Counted from the stretch's first letter, positions 43,225-51,542 are shown. The stretch is 64,000 nt of DNA from an uncultured Clostridia bacterium (GCA_947572385.1 CANPBX010000002.1:40535-104534), one strand, 5' to 3'. Made by a program: numbers and translations. The notes: generated by a model not told the origin, from the letters alone.

Positions 43225-44778
43225 ATGAAGAAGCTGGGATTTTACGCGGTGGTAGTAGCAGTGCTGGTATTCACCCTTTGGTTTTGCACAAAGGACGGTA
43301 TGCAGCCGAACAAGGGAGCGTCACCGCCAGTGGACACGGTGGGCTCGGTGCTCCTTGAGAGCCGTTCCATGGGTAAGAAGGTGAGGGTGGAGAGCGAGGA
43401 GGACATACGGCGCCTTGGCGAGACGCTCAGCACCCTCAGCGAGGAGAACGGCATGATGGTGGACCTGGAGGAGGACTTCCCCGAGAATATGCGGGACTGG
43501 ACTATCCAGTGGCTCTCCACAAGGGGCGAGAGCCAGGCCGTAGTGGAGATAAGCGCCGTGGGTACGGTGTTCCGGGGCGACCAGTGCTTTAATTTCCTGG
43601 GCGGGGAAATATTCGAAATGGACTATCTCAGAGGGCTGCTTTTAGGGCTGCCAGAGGTGAGGGAGCCGCAGGAGATAATGGATGTGGAAGGAATAGAGCG
43701 GGCATCCCTGGAAGGCGGCGACAGGGAGACCAGTACCTTCACCAAAAGCGACCTGGAGGAGCTGAAAGCTATACTGAGGACCGCAAGCTTCTGTGAGGAC
43801 GGGGAGCGGGCAAGCTGCGGCACGTACGGCATAAGGCTTTATAGTAAAGGTCGCGACGAAGAGCCGAAAACTATCACCCTTTGCGGCAGCCTGATTGAGT
43901 TTGGGGACTACGTTTTCAAGGTGGAGGGCGAGGGGTTCAGCGATGAATGGATAGAGTATATGTTAAGGCCCAGAATATGCCACGAGGAAGATATCCTGTT
44001 TTTCTCAATAAGCGCAGAGGATAAATCTGTCAGGATAACCGACCCGGGGCTTATGGAGCGCCTTGAGGGTGACATCCGGGAGATGAAGTTTAAGGAGGAC
44101 GGGCCCGGTGAGAGCGAGCAGGGGCGGTTCTATATAAACAGGTATTATGCCGACGACCATTACGATCAGGCCATATTCCTTATTGACGGGGAGACGATAA
44201 GGTATGGCAGCAAGATATATAAGGTCGCGGGGGACAAAAAGTTTGACTTAGACCTCTACTCGGAGCTTATCGACCCAAACGGTCCATATAAAAATCACCC
44301 GGGGGTGGAGCGCTGGAAGGACGGAGACCCGCCTATGGCCGAGGTCACGCCCCGGCCTACCTCAAACCCGGAGCCTACCCCCGAAGGAACCCCGGCTCAT
44401 GATACGACTGATTGCCCGCCAGAGGAGAAAGTGTTTGACATTAGCGGCGGGCATATTGTGATGGAAACCAGCGGTGGAAATAGGGTGGCCATTAACGGTG
44501 AGGAATTAGAAGAAATAGGGGAGGGACTTAAAGCACTGTGCTTTGAGCTTCGTGAGCAATGCACTATCGACTCATATTGGATGCACGTCCAGAAGGAGGA
44601 CAAGGAGCGCTATCACGGAAACCCCCTCTACACCCTCACCTGGTACGATAAGGACGGCTGCAAGAGGGAGAAGTTCACCGCCCGGGGTATGGAGGGTTGG
44701 ATAGACTATAACGGCTGGTACTATCAGGCGAAGGAGGGCGGCATTGACATGGAGCGCCTAAAGAGCCTTGACAGGTAG
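43225..44778 (+). CDS. Unknown exported/lipoprotein-like protein with repeated domains
   Basis: 517 aa; not recognised. N-terminal hydrophobic segment (KKLGFYAVVVAVLVFTLWFC) could be a signal anchor or a lipobox with Cys21. It seems to hold three or four modules of about 120 residues with similar ends (for example FRGDQCFNFLGGEIF, CGSLIEFGDYVFKVEG, IDGETIRYGSKIYKVAGD and WIDYNGWYYQAKEG). A Pro/Thr linker (EVTPRPTSNPEPTPEGTP) joins the last one. Follows the YcxB-like gene by 74 bases and may be in the same transcript. No catalytic motif seen. Confidence 0.6.
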   Translation: MKKLGFYAVVVAVLVFTLWFCTKDGMQPNKGASPPVDTVGSVLLESRSMGKKVRVESEEDIRRLGETLSTLSEENGMMVDLEEDFPENMRDWTIQWLSTRGESQAVVEISAVGTVFRGDQCFNFLGGEIFEMDYLRGLLLGLPEVREPQEIMDVEGIERASLEGGDRETSTFTKSDLEELKAILRTASFCEDGERASCGTYGIRLYSKGRDEEPKTITLCGSLIEFGDYVFKVEGEGFSDEWIEYMLRPRICHEEDILFFSISAEDKSVRITDPGLMERLEGDIREMKFKEDGPGESEQGRFYINRYYADDHYDQAIFLIDGETIRYGSKIYKVAGDKKFDLDLYSELIDPNGPYKNHPGVERWKDGDPPMAEVTPRPTSNPEPTPEGTPAHDTTDCPPEEKVFDISGGHIVMETSGGNRVAINGEELEEIGEGLKALCFELREQCTIDSYWMHVQKEDKERYHGNPLYTLTWYDKDGCKREKFTARGMEGWIDYNGWYYQAKEGGIDMERLKSLDR

Positions 44779-44985
44779 CTGCAGAGGGAAACCCTGCGGG
44801 AGGATATCTCTGAGGCAAAGTACGGATGAAGCCGGGACCTGGGCGGCAATGGTGGCCCGGCCCGGAGCTGTTGCTGGATGAGCTCTGCAAGCCCGACGGG
44901 GAGTACAGCGACAGAGAGGGCGTACATTTTGAAGGCATGACCCGGAGGATAATACAAACACAACATAAGGAAAGGAAGATACAGA
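44779..44985 (+). other. 207-nt gap before mtnN; no gene seen
   Basis: Short frames only. The frame of the preceding gene stays open for 16 codons after its TAG, and another frame overlapping mtnN codes for a low-quality peptide. Neither has family resemblance. AAGGAAAGG before ATG 44986 is the mtnN ribosome site. Confidence 0.5.
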
Positions 44986-45702
44986 ATGGAAGGCAGATCA
45001 CCCATCGGTATAATAGGGGCAATGGAGGTAGAGGTCAACAGTATCATATCCCGGCTCAGTGGAGAGCAGAGCGAGTCAGTAGCGGGGCTAGTGTTCCACA
45101 GCGGGACGCTTGAAGGTGTGCCGGTGGTAGTAGCTCAATGCGGGCCGGGGAAGGTGAACGCTGCTGTGTGCACGCAGATAATGATACTGAAGTATACCCC
45201 CAGGCTCATAATAAACACAGGTGTGGCAGGAGGCGTAGGCGTAAAGATAGGCGACCTGGTGGCTGCCGAAAGCTGCGTACAGCACGACTTTGACACCAGG
45301 GCCCTTGGGGATAAGCTAGGTACGCTGTTTATCCGGCGCGGGGACTCAGAGACGGAGAATATACTGGAGCTGCCCTGTGACAGGACTGCTGCAAAGGTGC
45401 TGCTGGAGGAGGCTAAGGCCATATATGGCGGGGCGTATATGGGCGTTGTAGCTACCGGGGACGAATTTGTGGCAGATAAAGAGAAAAACCGCTGGCTTGG
45501 AGAACAGTTTGGGGCGAAGGCCGTGGAGATGGAGGGCGGAAGCATTGCCCAGGCCTGTTATATGAACGGTGTGCCCTGTGCCGTGCTGAGGGCCATCTCA
45601 GACAGCGCCAACGACGACTCGCCGATGGATTTCCCGTCCTTTGTCAAGGAGACGGCTGAAAAGAGCGCGGAACTGCTCATAAGAGCGGTGCGGAAGCTCT
45701 GA
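44986..45702 (+). CDS. mtnN: 5'-methylthioadenosine/S-adenosylhomocysteine nucleosidase
   Basis: 238 aa. IGIIGAMEVEVNSIISRL, VAQCGPGKVNAAVCTQ, IINTGVAGGVG, VATGDEFVADKEKN, AKAVEMEGGSIAQACYM and RAISDSANDD are MTAN motifs, including the catalytic Glu and Asp. It splits MTA and SAH to adenine and a thio-sugar for methionine salvage and AI-2 related metabolism. No luxS nearby. Confidence 0.96.
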   Translation: MEGRSPIGIIGAMEVEVNSIISRLSGEQSESVAGLVFHSGTLEGVPVVVAQCGPGKVNAAVCTQIMILKYTPRLIINTGVAGGVGVKIGDLVAAESCVQHDFDTRALGDKLGTLFIRRGDSETENILELPCDRTAAKVLLEEAKAIYGGAYMGVVATGDEFVADKEKNRWLGEQFGAKAVEMEGGSIAQACYMNGVPCAVLRAISDSANDDSPMDFPSFVKETAEKSAELLIRAVRKL

Positions 45703-45719
45703 GAGCGGGTGAGGGTATT

Positions 45720-46436
45720 ATGAGAGAGATGGAACAGAGGGCCCTGTCATACCTTGGGCGAAACCCTGTGCTCTGTATGGACATGGTGGAGGCTATCAGG
45801 CGGGGCGACGGAGTTGTGAGTGCAGTGCGCATGGATGGCGTGCTGATAAGCGTTCCCAGGAGCGGCGCCTACCTGCTGGCAGCAGGGGACACCGCAGCGG
45901 CCGGAGCCCTGGGAGAGCTTATCCGCAGCGCGGTCCAGCTGGCTGTACACGATAAAAAGAACGCGGAGCAGCTTTCCAGTGAGCTGGGCTTCAGCGCAGT
46001 GATGGAGTGCCGGGCGGCAGCGTACCTGAGCCCAATGCCTCCAAGAAGCCGGGGCTTTGACCTCCGCCAGGTGAAGCCTCTGGAGGCCGGGCAGGAGGAC
46101 CTGGTGCTGGAGAGCTTCCCCGGTGAATTTGACCGGGACGAGCTGCGGGAGAGGATATCAGCCGGGGCGCTGCACGGGGTGATACGGCATGGGGAAATGC
46201 AGGGAGTCATTGGCCTGTACCCTGAGGGTGGCATAGGTATGCTGGCTGTACGGCAGGATCTGGGAGAAGAGGTACCGGAGCTGCTGTCAGGGCTCGTGGC
46301 ATATATCACCGGCTGGTGCCTGGTGAACTGCCTGGCGCCGTTTGTGCATGTTCCGGCAGGGAGCGATGACATATTGGGGATATACGAGCAGGCTGGATAT
46401 ACGGTAAGCGAGAAAAGTATGTTTTGGCTTGGATAA
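45720..46436 (+). CDS. GNAT-like acetyltransferase, two-domain form
   Basis: 238 aa. The C-terminal half contains IRHGEMQGVIGLYPEGGIGMLAVRQD and ends FVHVPAGSDDILGIYEQAGYTV, similar to FR47/GNAT proteins. The N-terminal half is a second, diverged GNAT-like domain (LISVPRSGAYLLAAGD). The usual RxxGxG loop is not clear, so activity is uncertain. Follows mtnN by 17 bases, likely one transcript. Confidence 0.6.
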   Translation: MREMEQRALSYLGRNPVLCMDMVEAIRRGDGVVSAVRMDGVLISVPRSGAYLLAAGDTAAAGALGELIRSAVQLAVHDKKNAEQLSSELGFSAVMECRAAAYLSPMPPRSRGFDLRQVKPLEAGQEDLVLESFPGEFDRDELRERISAGALHGVIRHGEMQGVIGLYPEGGIGMLAVRQDLGEEVPELLSGLVAYITGWCLVNCLAPFVHVPAGSDDILGIYEQAGYTVSEKSMFWLG

Positions 46437-46441
46437 AATAA

Positions 46442-46478
46442 TAGCCCGGGAGAGCTATATGCTTTCCGGGCTTTTTTT
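46442..46478 (+). terminator. Terminator after the mtnN-GNAT transcript
   Basis: AGCCCGGGAGAGC and GCTTTCCGGGCT form a strong stem followed by TTTTTTT. Confidence 0.92.
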
Positions 46479-46482
46479 ACCC

Positions 46483-46532
46483 TTGACAAAACGAACGATA
46501 GATAGTACAATACATAAACTAACAAGCGTTAG
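46483..46532 (+). promoter_or_regulatory. Promoter and palindromic operator of the TetR-flavodoxin operon
   Basis: TTGACA (46483-46488), 17 bp, TACAAT (46506-46511). CTAAC-AAGC-GTTAG (46519-46532) overlies the expected start site, the usual position for a self-repressing TetR-family protein. Confidence 0.8.
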
Positions 46533-46548
46533 CAGAAAGGAGCAGGAA

Positions 46549-47151
46549 ATGCCCACAAAAGAAAAGATCATATGGGAAGCCCTCGGCCTATTCTCGACCC
46601 GCGGATATGCGGCAGTGTCTGTCCGGGATATCGCCGCCGCTGTAGGCATAAGGGAGAGCTCGCTTTATAACCATTTCCAGGGCAAACGCGCCATATTCGA
46701 CGCCATTGTGGATATCTGCTGGTCCAAAGCGGAAGAATACTACCATGCTCACAGCCTGCCATTTTCAGCGGAAGACGACCTCACTATCTTTCAGCACACC
46801 GGGCAGGAGCTTGAGGAGACCATACTGGAGGTATTCAGATTCTTTTTTGAGGACCCCTGGAACACCCCCTTCCGCCGCCTTCTGACTATCTGCCAGTTTG
46901 AGGACCGCCGGGCAGGCGAGCTCTACAGGCAGCTCTACTGCCGTTATCCTGTAGAGGTGCAGGAGAAAATATTCGCGGAATTAATGGAAAAGGGAATCTT
47001 CCGGACTGGGGACCCATCGGCTCTTGCTTGCCAGTTTTACGGCGGGGTATTCCTGCTGCTCTGCTCCGGGGATGGCTGGGAGCAGGCGGAGCCAAGGCTT
47101 AGGGAGCATATCAGGCAGTTTACAGACGCGTATATGTTAAAGCAACAATAA
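46549..47151 (+). CDS. TetR/AcrR-family transcriptional regulator
   Basis: 200 aa. Helix-turn-helix at about 20-50 (YAAVSVRDIAAAVGIRESSLYNHFQGKRAI). The C-terminal ligand domain is not diagnostic. ATG 46549 has AAAGGAG upstream. It has its own promoter with an operator and is followed 36 bases on by a flavodoxin-like gene, its likely target. Inducer unknown. Confidence 0.92.
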   Translation: MPTKEKIIWEALGLFSTRGYAAVSVRDIAAAVGIRESSLYNHFQGKRAIFDAIVDICWSKAEEYYHAHSLPFSAEDDLTIFQHTGQELEETILEVFRFFFEDPWNTPFRRLLTICQFEDRRAGELYRQLYCRYPVEVQEKIFAELMEKGIFRTGDPSALACQFYGGVFLLLCSGDGWEQAEPRLREHIRQFTDAYMLKQQ

Positions 47152-47187
47152 AGAAGCCGCCCGGAACAGGCGGCAGGGAGGTAAAAT

Positions 47188-47706
47188 ATGAATACAGTGA
47201 TAATTTACAGCTCAAAGACCGGCTTTACCAAAAAGTACGCCCAATGGCTCAAGGAGGACCTCTCCTGTGACTGTTTCCCCTATGAGGAGCGGAGGATGGT
47301 GGATCTTGAGAAATACCAGTCGGTGGTCTTTGGCAGCGGGTGCTATGTTGGCAGGATAAATAAGCTGGGCTGGCTGAAAAAGCAGCTGCCTAAGCTTCGG
47401 GGGAAGAAATTAGCCGTGTTTTTCACTGGGGCCATGCCTCCCGACGCACCGGACGTGCGGCGTTTAGAGCGCGAAAATTTCACCCCCGACGAGCTTGAGC
47501 TTATTCGGCCCTTCTACCTTCAGGGCGGACTGAACTATGCCGCCATGGATCCGATAGACAGACTCCTTATGGCGGTATTTAAGAAAATGCTCAAAGCTAA
47601 TGCCGGATCCTCAAAGGAGAAAGTCATGCTGCAGAATATCCAGGAGTCCTTCGACAGCACGAAGCAGGAGAATTTAAAGCCTCTGGAGGAGTATTTGAAG
47701 CAGTAA
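47188..47706 (+). CDS. Flavodoxin-like protein (HemG-type flavodoxin domain)
   Basis: 172 aa. Begins VIIYSSKTGFTKKYAQWLKE, a flavodoxin FMN-phosphate loop, and has VVFGSGCYVGRINKLGWLKK and KLAVFFTGAMPPD, as in HemG-like flavodoxin-domain proteins. Co-regulated with the TetR gene. Whether it acts on protoporphyrinogen or another substrate is not known. Confidence 0.85.
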   Translation: MNTVIIYSSKTGFTKKYAQWLKEDLSCDCFPYEERRMVDLEKYQSVVFGSGCYVGRINKLGWLKKQLPKLRGKKLAVFFTGAMPPDAPDVRRLERENFTPDELELIRPFYLQGGLNYAAMDPIDRLLMAVFKKMLKANAGSSKEKVMLQNIQESFDSTKQENLKPLEEYLKQ

Positions 47707-47717
47707 TATCCTGTTTT

Positions 47718-48299
47718 TTAATAGTACCGAAGCACGGCGATGACACGGCCCAATAGTGAGGCATTGTCGGAGTATATGGGCTCGAAGTCCGGGTTTTCCG
47801 GCTGCAGGCGTATGCCGTCCGGCTCCCGGAACAGGCGCTTTACAGTGGCCTCCTCGTCTATCATCGCGACCACTATCTCGCCGTCGTCTGCGGTGGGGGT
47901 CCGCTCCACCACCACATAGTCCCCGTCCAGGATACCCGCGTCACGCATACTCAGCCCCATAACATGCAGGGCAAACAGTTCCTTGCCGCTTTTCTGAGGG
48001 AAGGGCAGATACCCCTCAATGTCCTCCACGGCTAAAATGGGCATACCGGCAGTGACCCGACCCAGCACAGGCACCTGGGATGTGGGCTCAGTGCCCGCAA
48101 TATGGATAGAGCGGTTCAGCCCCGCGTCCCTGGAAATGTACCCCAGGCGCTCCAAGGTCTTTAAGTGAGCGTGCACCGTGGAGGTGGAGCGCAGGCCTGT
48201 GGCGCGGCATATCTCCCGGACCGTGGGGGGCACACCGGAGGGCAGTGTCTTTATTAGATAGTCATATACCTTTTGCTGGCTTTTAGTTAAGCCTTCCAT
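47718..48299 (-). CDS. lexA: LexA repressor / SOS protease
   Basis: 193 aa. N-terminal winged helix (VPPTVREICRATGLRSTSTV), self-cleavage Ala-Gly in LGRVTAGMPILA, catalytic Ser in MGLSMRDAGI (GLSM where GDSM is usual) and Lys in VAMIDEEATVKRLF. ATG 48299 has GAGGAGG upstream; the longer frame would cross the promoter. It ends 11 bases before the convergent flavodoxin stop. Confidence 0.93.
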   Translation of the reverse strand: MEGLTKSQQKVYDYLIKTLPSGVPPTVREICRATGLRSTSTVHAHLKTLERLGYISRDAGLNRSIHIAGTEPTSQVPVLGRVTAGMPILAVEDIEGYLPFPQKSGKELFALHVMGLSMRDAGILDGDYVVVERTPTADDGEIVVAMIDEEATVKRLFREPDGIRLQPENPDFEPIYSDNASLLGRVIAVLRYY

Positions 48300-48330
48300 G
48301 TGGGCAGCCTCCTCTGCTATTGTTTTCACT

Positions 48331-48371
48331 ATTATATCATGGTTTTCGGAAAAATGCAAAACGAACGTTTG
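48331..48371 (-). promoter_or_regulatory. lexA promoter with an adjoining 10-bp palindrome
   Basis: Minus strand: TTGCAT (48359-48354), 17 bp, TATAAT (48336-48331). CGAACGTTTG (48362-48371) lies 2 bp upstream of the -35. Its half-sites match the Gram-positive SOS box (CGAAC...GTTYG) but without the usual 4-bp spacer, so binding by LexA is doubtful. Confidence 0.45.
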
Positions 48372-48462
48372 AAATTTTTATTAAAAATTTGCCCGGAAAT
48401 TCTTTAAGGATTATTCATACCTCTTTAACAACTCACATGGTCCATAGGAGTATAATAGGCTC

Positions 48463-48577
48463 GTAGGGAAGAGGGAGCAACCCAACTCCCCTTTCCGTAC
48501 ATGTTCTACCCTCCTCAATAATACCCCTCAAGCAAATAGAGCGGGCCGGTGAAAGCCGGTCCGCTCTGCTTTTTATC
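48463..48577 (+). ncRNA. Predicted intergenic small RNA with C-rich anti-SD-like region
   Basis: No ORF fits here. A TATAAT (48451-48456), with TTAACA 20 bp upstream, precedes a GGAAGAGGGAG/CTCCCCTTTCC hairpin (48467-48496, loop CAACCCAA). An unpaired stretch (about 48497-48537) containing ACCCTCCTC and ACCCCTC follows. Then comes a 12-bp terminator stem with TTTTT. The C-rich stretch is complementary to Shine-Dalgarno sequences, as in several Gram-positive trans-acting sRNAs. The -35 is weak; existence as an RNA is predicted, not shown. Confidence 0.65.
48538..48574 (+). terminator. Strong terminator ending the predicted sRNA
   Basis: AGAGCGGGCCGG (48538-48549) pairs with CCGGTCCGCTCT (48556-48567), a 12-bp stem with one G-U, followed by GCTTTTTATC. 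No protein gene upstream on this strand needs it. Confidence 0.95.
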
Positions 48578-48655
48578 AAAGCCGTATAAACCCCTTGCTT
48601 TCAGGCTAAAATACTCTTGCAGGTCAAAAGATTACCCCTGAAAGGAAGCGAATTT

Positions 48656-49477
48656 ATGAACGGCAAACGCTTTTCGGAAAATAAGGCAAGACGGAACGGT
48701 TTTTATCTGGCGCTGGCAGTGTGCCTGGTGGCGGTGGGCGTGGCGGCCTGGAGCACCTTCGACGCGGTGCAGGGCTACATCGCCGCTACAGAGGAGCTGG
48801 ACAGCAGCTCGCCTGAAAATGTGAACAGCAGAAGCGACGACCCCATGTCCCAGAGGTCCCCGGCCCCCAGCAGCCAGCCTTCAAAGCCCTCGGGATCATC
48901 GGCTGGGGAGGCAAAGCCTTCAGAGTCCCCGGCGCCTACGCCTAAACCCAGGGCGACTTATGTACCCAAGCCCAGCTCCCCGCCGGAGGGCACTGTCTCT
49001 GAGCCGGCGGACGCTGAGCCTGCCGAGCCCCAGGTACCGGCTAACGCCCCGCTCTATGAGATAAGCGGCGAGATGATCTACCCGGTAAGCGGCGAAGCTG
49101 TGTCCAAGGCCTACAGCGCCGGAGCCCCTGTGTACTCAAACACCATGCGTGACTGGCGCGTCCACACAGGCGCGGACTTCTCAGCCGAGAGCGGCGAGCA
49201 GGTGCTGGCCTGCGGCAACGGAATTGTGAAGGAGATCTACACCGACAGTATGCTTGGAAACGTAGTAGTTATAGAGCATGGGGATTACCTTTTCTCCTAC
49301 TGCGGCCTGGGCGAGAACTTCCAGGTGGAGCCCGAGCAGGTGGTGACCATGGGCCAGGCTATAGGCAGCGTAACAGCAGTCCCGGGAGAATCAGCGGACG
49401 AGCCACACCTGCACCTTGAGGTCAGAAGGGATTCGGCGTATCTGGACCCTCAGGCGGTCATTGAGGGACAGGACTAG
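48656..49477 (+). CDS. M23-family membrane-anchored peptidase, SpoIIQ-like
   Basis: 273 aa. One N-terminal membrane helix (about 16-34), a long Ser/Pro-rich linker (about 45-125), and a LytM/M23 domain (about 145-270) with WRVHTGADFSAESG (HxxxD) and HLHLEVRRD (HxH), so zinc ligands look intact. This architecture is that of forespore SpoIIQ, which in clostridia keeps its catalytic residues, but other M23 factors are alike. spoIIE elsewhere in the window supports a sporulating host. AAAGGAAG precedes ATG 48656. Confidence 0.8.
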   Translation: MNGKRFSENKARRNGFYLALAVCLVAVGVAAWSTFDAVQGYIAATEELDSSSPENVNSRSDDPMSQRSPAPSSQPSKPSGSSAGEAKPSESPAPTPKPRATYVPKPSSPPEGTVSEPADAEPAEPQVPANAPLYEISGEMIYPVSGEAVSKAYSAGAPVYSNTMRDWRVHTGADFSAESGEQVLACGNGIVKEIYTDSMLGNVVVIEHGDYLFSYCGLGENFQVEPEQVVTMGQAIGSVTAVPGESADEPHLHLEVRRDSAYLDPQAVIEGQD

Positions 49478-49495
49478 CGGAAAAGGTGAGATATT

Positions 49496-49540
49496 TTGAA
49501 AAAGCTTCGGGTTTTTCCGGGGTTTTTTCTTTTTTTATAA
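49496..49540 (+). terminator. Terminator after the M23 peptidase gene
   Basis: GAAAAA...TTCGG and CCGGGG...TTTTTTC form an A/T-ended hairpin followed by a run of T. Confidence 0.75.
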
Positions 49541-49586
49541 ATATTCGCGGGTGATCTGCGACTGGGTATATAGAGGGGGGATTATC

Positions 49587-50483
49587 ATGGATCAAAAAGA
49601 AAAGCGCCGTGAACTGCTTACATTTATTGGAGCAATACTTATTATAGCTGTTTCAGCTTTTGTACTAGCCTTGAAGGACTACCGGAGCGCCAGATCAAGC
49701 TTTCCAATGTGGAAGGAGCCAGAGGAACTTCCACCGGCCCGGGAGGAGTGGCTGATGGAGCCGGGAGGGAGCGTTGACATAGGGCATTTCAGTGGGGAGG
49801 GGCTTGCCTGGCACAGGCTGAAGGTGTCCATGAAACCGCCCAGGGAGGGCATTTACGACTTCTGCAACGACCCTGTGATACTGGACTACGCATGGGGCGG
49901 AAGATGGCACACGGTGTACGAGGGGAAGGACTGCTATACTGTCAGCTCCCGGGACGGCGGGGCCGTGAGCGTAGACCTCCGTCTGCCCTCGGGGATATTC
50001 CGGCGGGACGGAAGGTACAGGGTGCGGCTGTGCAAAACCGGCCGGGAGGAGAATAGCGTCTTCCAGGCTTTCAGCCGCGAGTTTACAGCGAAGCATTGGA
50101 GCGGGCCGGTGGAAGGGATGGAGTTCAACGATTACCCTGTCTGGGAAAAGGCCGGCGGCGAGGATATCAAATCAGAGAGCCTGACTCTGACAGCGGGGAA
50201 CATCCTTGTGGACGAACAGGGCAGGACCCTGCTGGAATACCGGGCGGTGAACAGGGGAGAGAGGTGTGGGTGCCTGTATGACTACCGGGTAGACCGCCTC
50301 TGGCAGGGAAGCTGGTACACGGTCTCCCCGGAGCGCGCGATTAGGGGGACGTACCTTGGATATTCAATGGAACCCGGAGAGCAGACATGTGCTGTGGAAA
50401 TACCGGAGAAGGTGGCGGAGCATCCGGGGGAATACCGCGTGTACTGGAACGAAGCGGGGTACTGTGAGTTCACCGTGGGATAA
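49587..50483 (+). CDS. Membrane-anchored protein with two Ig-like domains
   Basis: 298 aa. N-terminal helix (about 10-30; FIGAILIIAVSAFVLALKDY), then two similar modules of about 120 residues: the first contains LDYAWGGRWHTVYEGKD and ends YRVRLCKTG, the second contains YDYRVDRLWQGSWYTVSPE and ends GEYRVYWNEAGYCEFTV. This resembles bacterial Ig-like (Big_14-type) domains, but the function is unknown. GGGGGG precedes ATG 49587. Confidence 0.65.
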   Translation: MDQKEKRRELLTFIGAILIIAVSAFVLALKDYRSARSSFPMWKEPEELPPAREEWLMEPGGSVDIGHFSGEGLAWHRLKVSMKPPREGIYDFCNDPVILDYAWGGRWHTVYEGKDCYTVSSRDGGAVSVDLRLPSGIFRRDGRYRVRLCKTGREENSVFQAFSREFTAKHWSGPVEGMEFNDYPVWEKAGGEDIKSESLTLTAGNILVDEQGRTLLEYRAVNRGERCGCLYDYRVDRLWQGSWYTVSPERAIRGTYLGYSMEPGEQTCAVEIPEKVAEHPGEYRVYWNEAGYCEFTVG

Positions 50484-50505
50484 CGCCGAAAAGACCGATT
50501 GCTCC

Positions 50506-50534
50506 TTGACAGAACTGCCCGGCTGTGCTATATT
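50506..50534 (+). promoter_or_regulatory. Sigma-A promoter of the REC-GGDEF gene
   Basis: TTGACA (50506-50511), 17 bp, TATATT (50529-50534). It is about 40 bases before the start. Confidence 0.85.
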
Positions 50535-50583
50535 AGAATAATAAATATGGGCCTTTGGGGCACATCGGGGAGTGTCATTTTAC

Positions 50584-51498
50584 TTGGAAAAGATACTTAT
50601 AATTGACGACAGTGCGGTGCAGGCCGCGCACCTGAAAAGCATACTGGAGGACGATTACCAAATTACCGTAGTGCAGGAGCCGGAAAAGGGGCTGGAGTAT
50701 GCCAGCGAGCAGGACTTTTCCCTGATACTGCTGGATGTGGTAATGCCCGGCATGGACGGATTTGTGCTTCTGAAAAAGCTTCAGGAGGAGGTTGCCACCA
50801 GGCATATCCCGGTGATACTGATAACCTCCCTGTCGGACATCGAAAATGAGCAGAGGGGGCTGACGCTGGGGGCGGTCGACTACATATATAAGCCCTTCCA
50901 TCCGCTGATAGTAAAAGCCAGGGTAAACACCCATATAAAGCTCTATCAGTACCGCAAGCAGGTGGAGTACCAGTCCATGACAGACCAGCTCACAGGTATT
51001 GCCAACAGGCGGCGCTATGAGCGTACCAGTGAGCAGAAGTGGCAGGAGGCCATACGGCTCAAGGTGCCCTTCTCCATCTGCATGATGGACATAGACCACT
51101 TTAAGAAGTTCAACGATACCTTCGGGCATCCTGCCGGGGACACGGTGATATCCTCGGTGGCGAGTACAGCCGGGTCGTACCTGCGCAGGAACACGGACTT
51201 TTTAGCTCGCTACGGCGGCGAGGAGTTTGTGGCCTTTATGATGGGAGACGAGGCGAAGCCGGCCTTTGAGCAGATGTGCCGGGTGCGCAGGGCGGTGGAG
51301 GAGCTGCATATCCCCCACTGTGGGTCGGTCTCAGAATGGGTGACCATAAGCATAGGGGGGACCACTGTGCGGCCGAAGCGGGGGGACTCCTTTGGCACAT
51401 ACCTGAAGATAGCCGACGCGATGCTGTATGATGCCAAGAGGTTTGGGCGCAATCAGGTGGTTTGGAACAACGAGAATATGCGCCAGTTTAAGGAATGA
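50584..51498 (+). CDS. Response regulator with GGDEF diguanylate cyclase output
   Basis: About 304 aa. Receiver domain (1-120): ILIIDDSAVQ, phospho-acceptor Asp in LILLDVVMPGMDG, and conserved Lys in YIYKPFHP. GGDEF domain (about 130-300): DQLTGIANRRRYE, MMDIDHFKKFNDTFGH and the active site RYGGEEF, with an RNTD inhibitory I-site five residues before it. It should make c-di-GMP from two GTP in response to phosphorylation, with product feedback. TTG 50584 is favoured (GGGGAG 11 bases away); GTG 50572 is nearly on top of that site. No histidine kinase or c-di-GMP effector is next to it. Confidence 0.93.
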   Translation: MEKILIIDDSAVQAAHLKSILEDDYQITVVQEPEKGLEYASEQDFSLILLDVVMPGMDGFVLLKKLQEEVATRHIPVILITSLSDIENEQRGLTLGAVDYIYKPFHPLIVKARVNTHIKLYQYRKQVEYQSMTDQLTGIANRRRYERTSEQKWQEAIRLKVPFSICMMDIDHFKKFNDTFGHPAGDTVISSVASTAGSYLRRNTDFLARYGGEEFVAFMMGDEAKPAFEQMCRVRRAVEELHIPHCGSVSEWVTISIGGTTVRPKRGDSFGTYLKIADAMLYDAKRFGRNQVVWNNENMRQFKE

Positions 51499-51503
51499 GA
51501 AGG

Positions 51504-51534
51504 CGCCTGTACCAAGTGGGGTACAGGCGCTTTG
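51504..51534. terminator. Terminator between the REC-GGDEF and PAP2 genes
   Basis: GGCGCCTGTACC and GGTACAGGCGC form an 11-bp perfect stem followed by TTTGT. It separates two convergent genes. Confidence 0.85.
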
Positions 51535-51542
51535 TATGCCGC

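Noticed and set aside
44779-44829. Possible stop-codon read-through after the 517-aa protein
   Set aside because: Only 16 codons remain open after TAG and nothing resembles a domain; chance explains it.
44826-45113. 95-codon frame overlapping the mtnN start
   Set aside because: No family resemblance or ribosome site, and it overlaps a certain gene in another frame.
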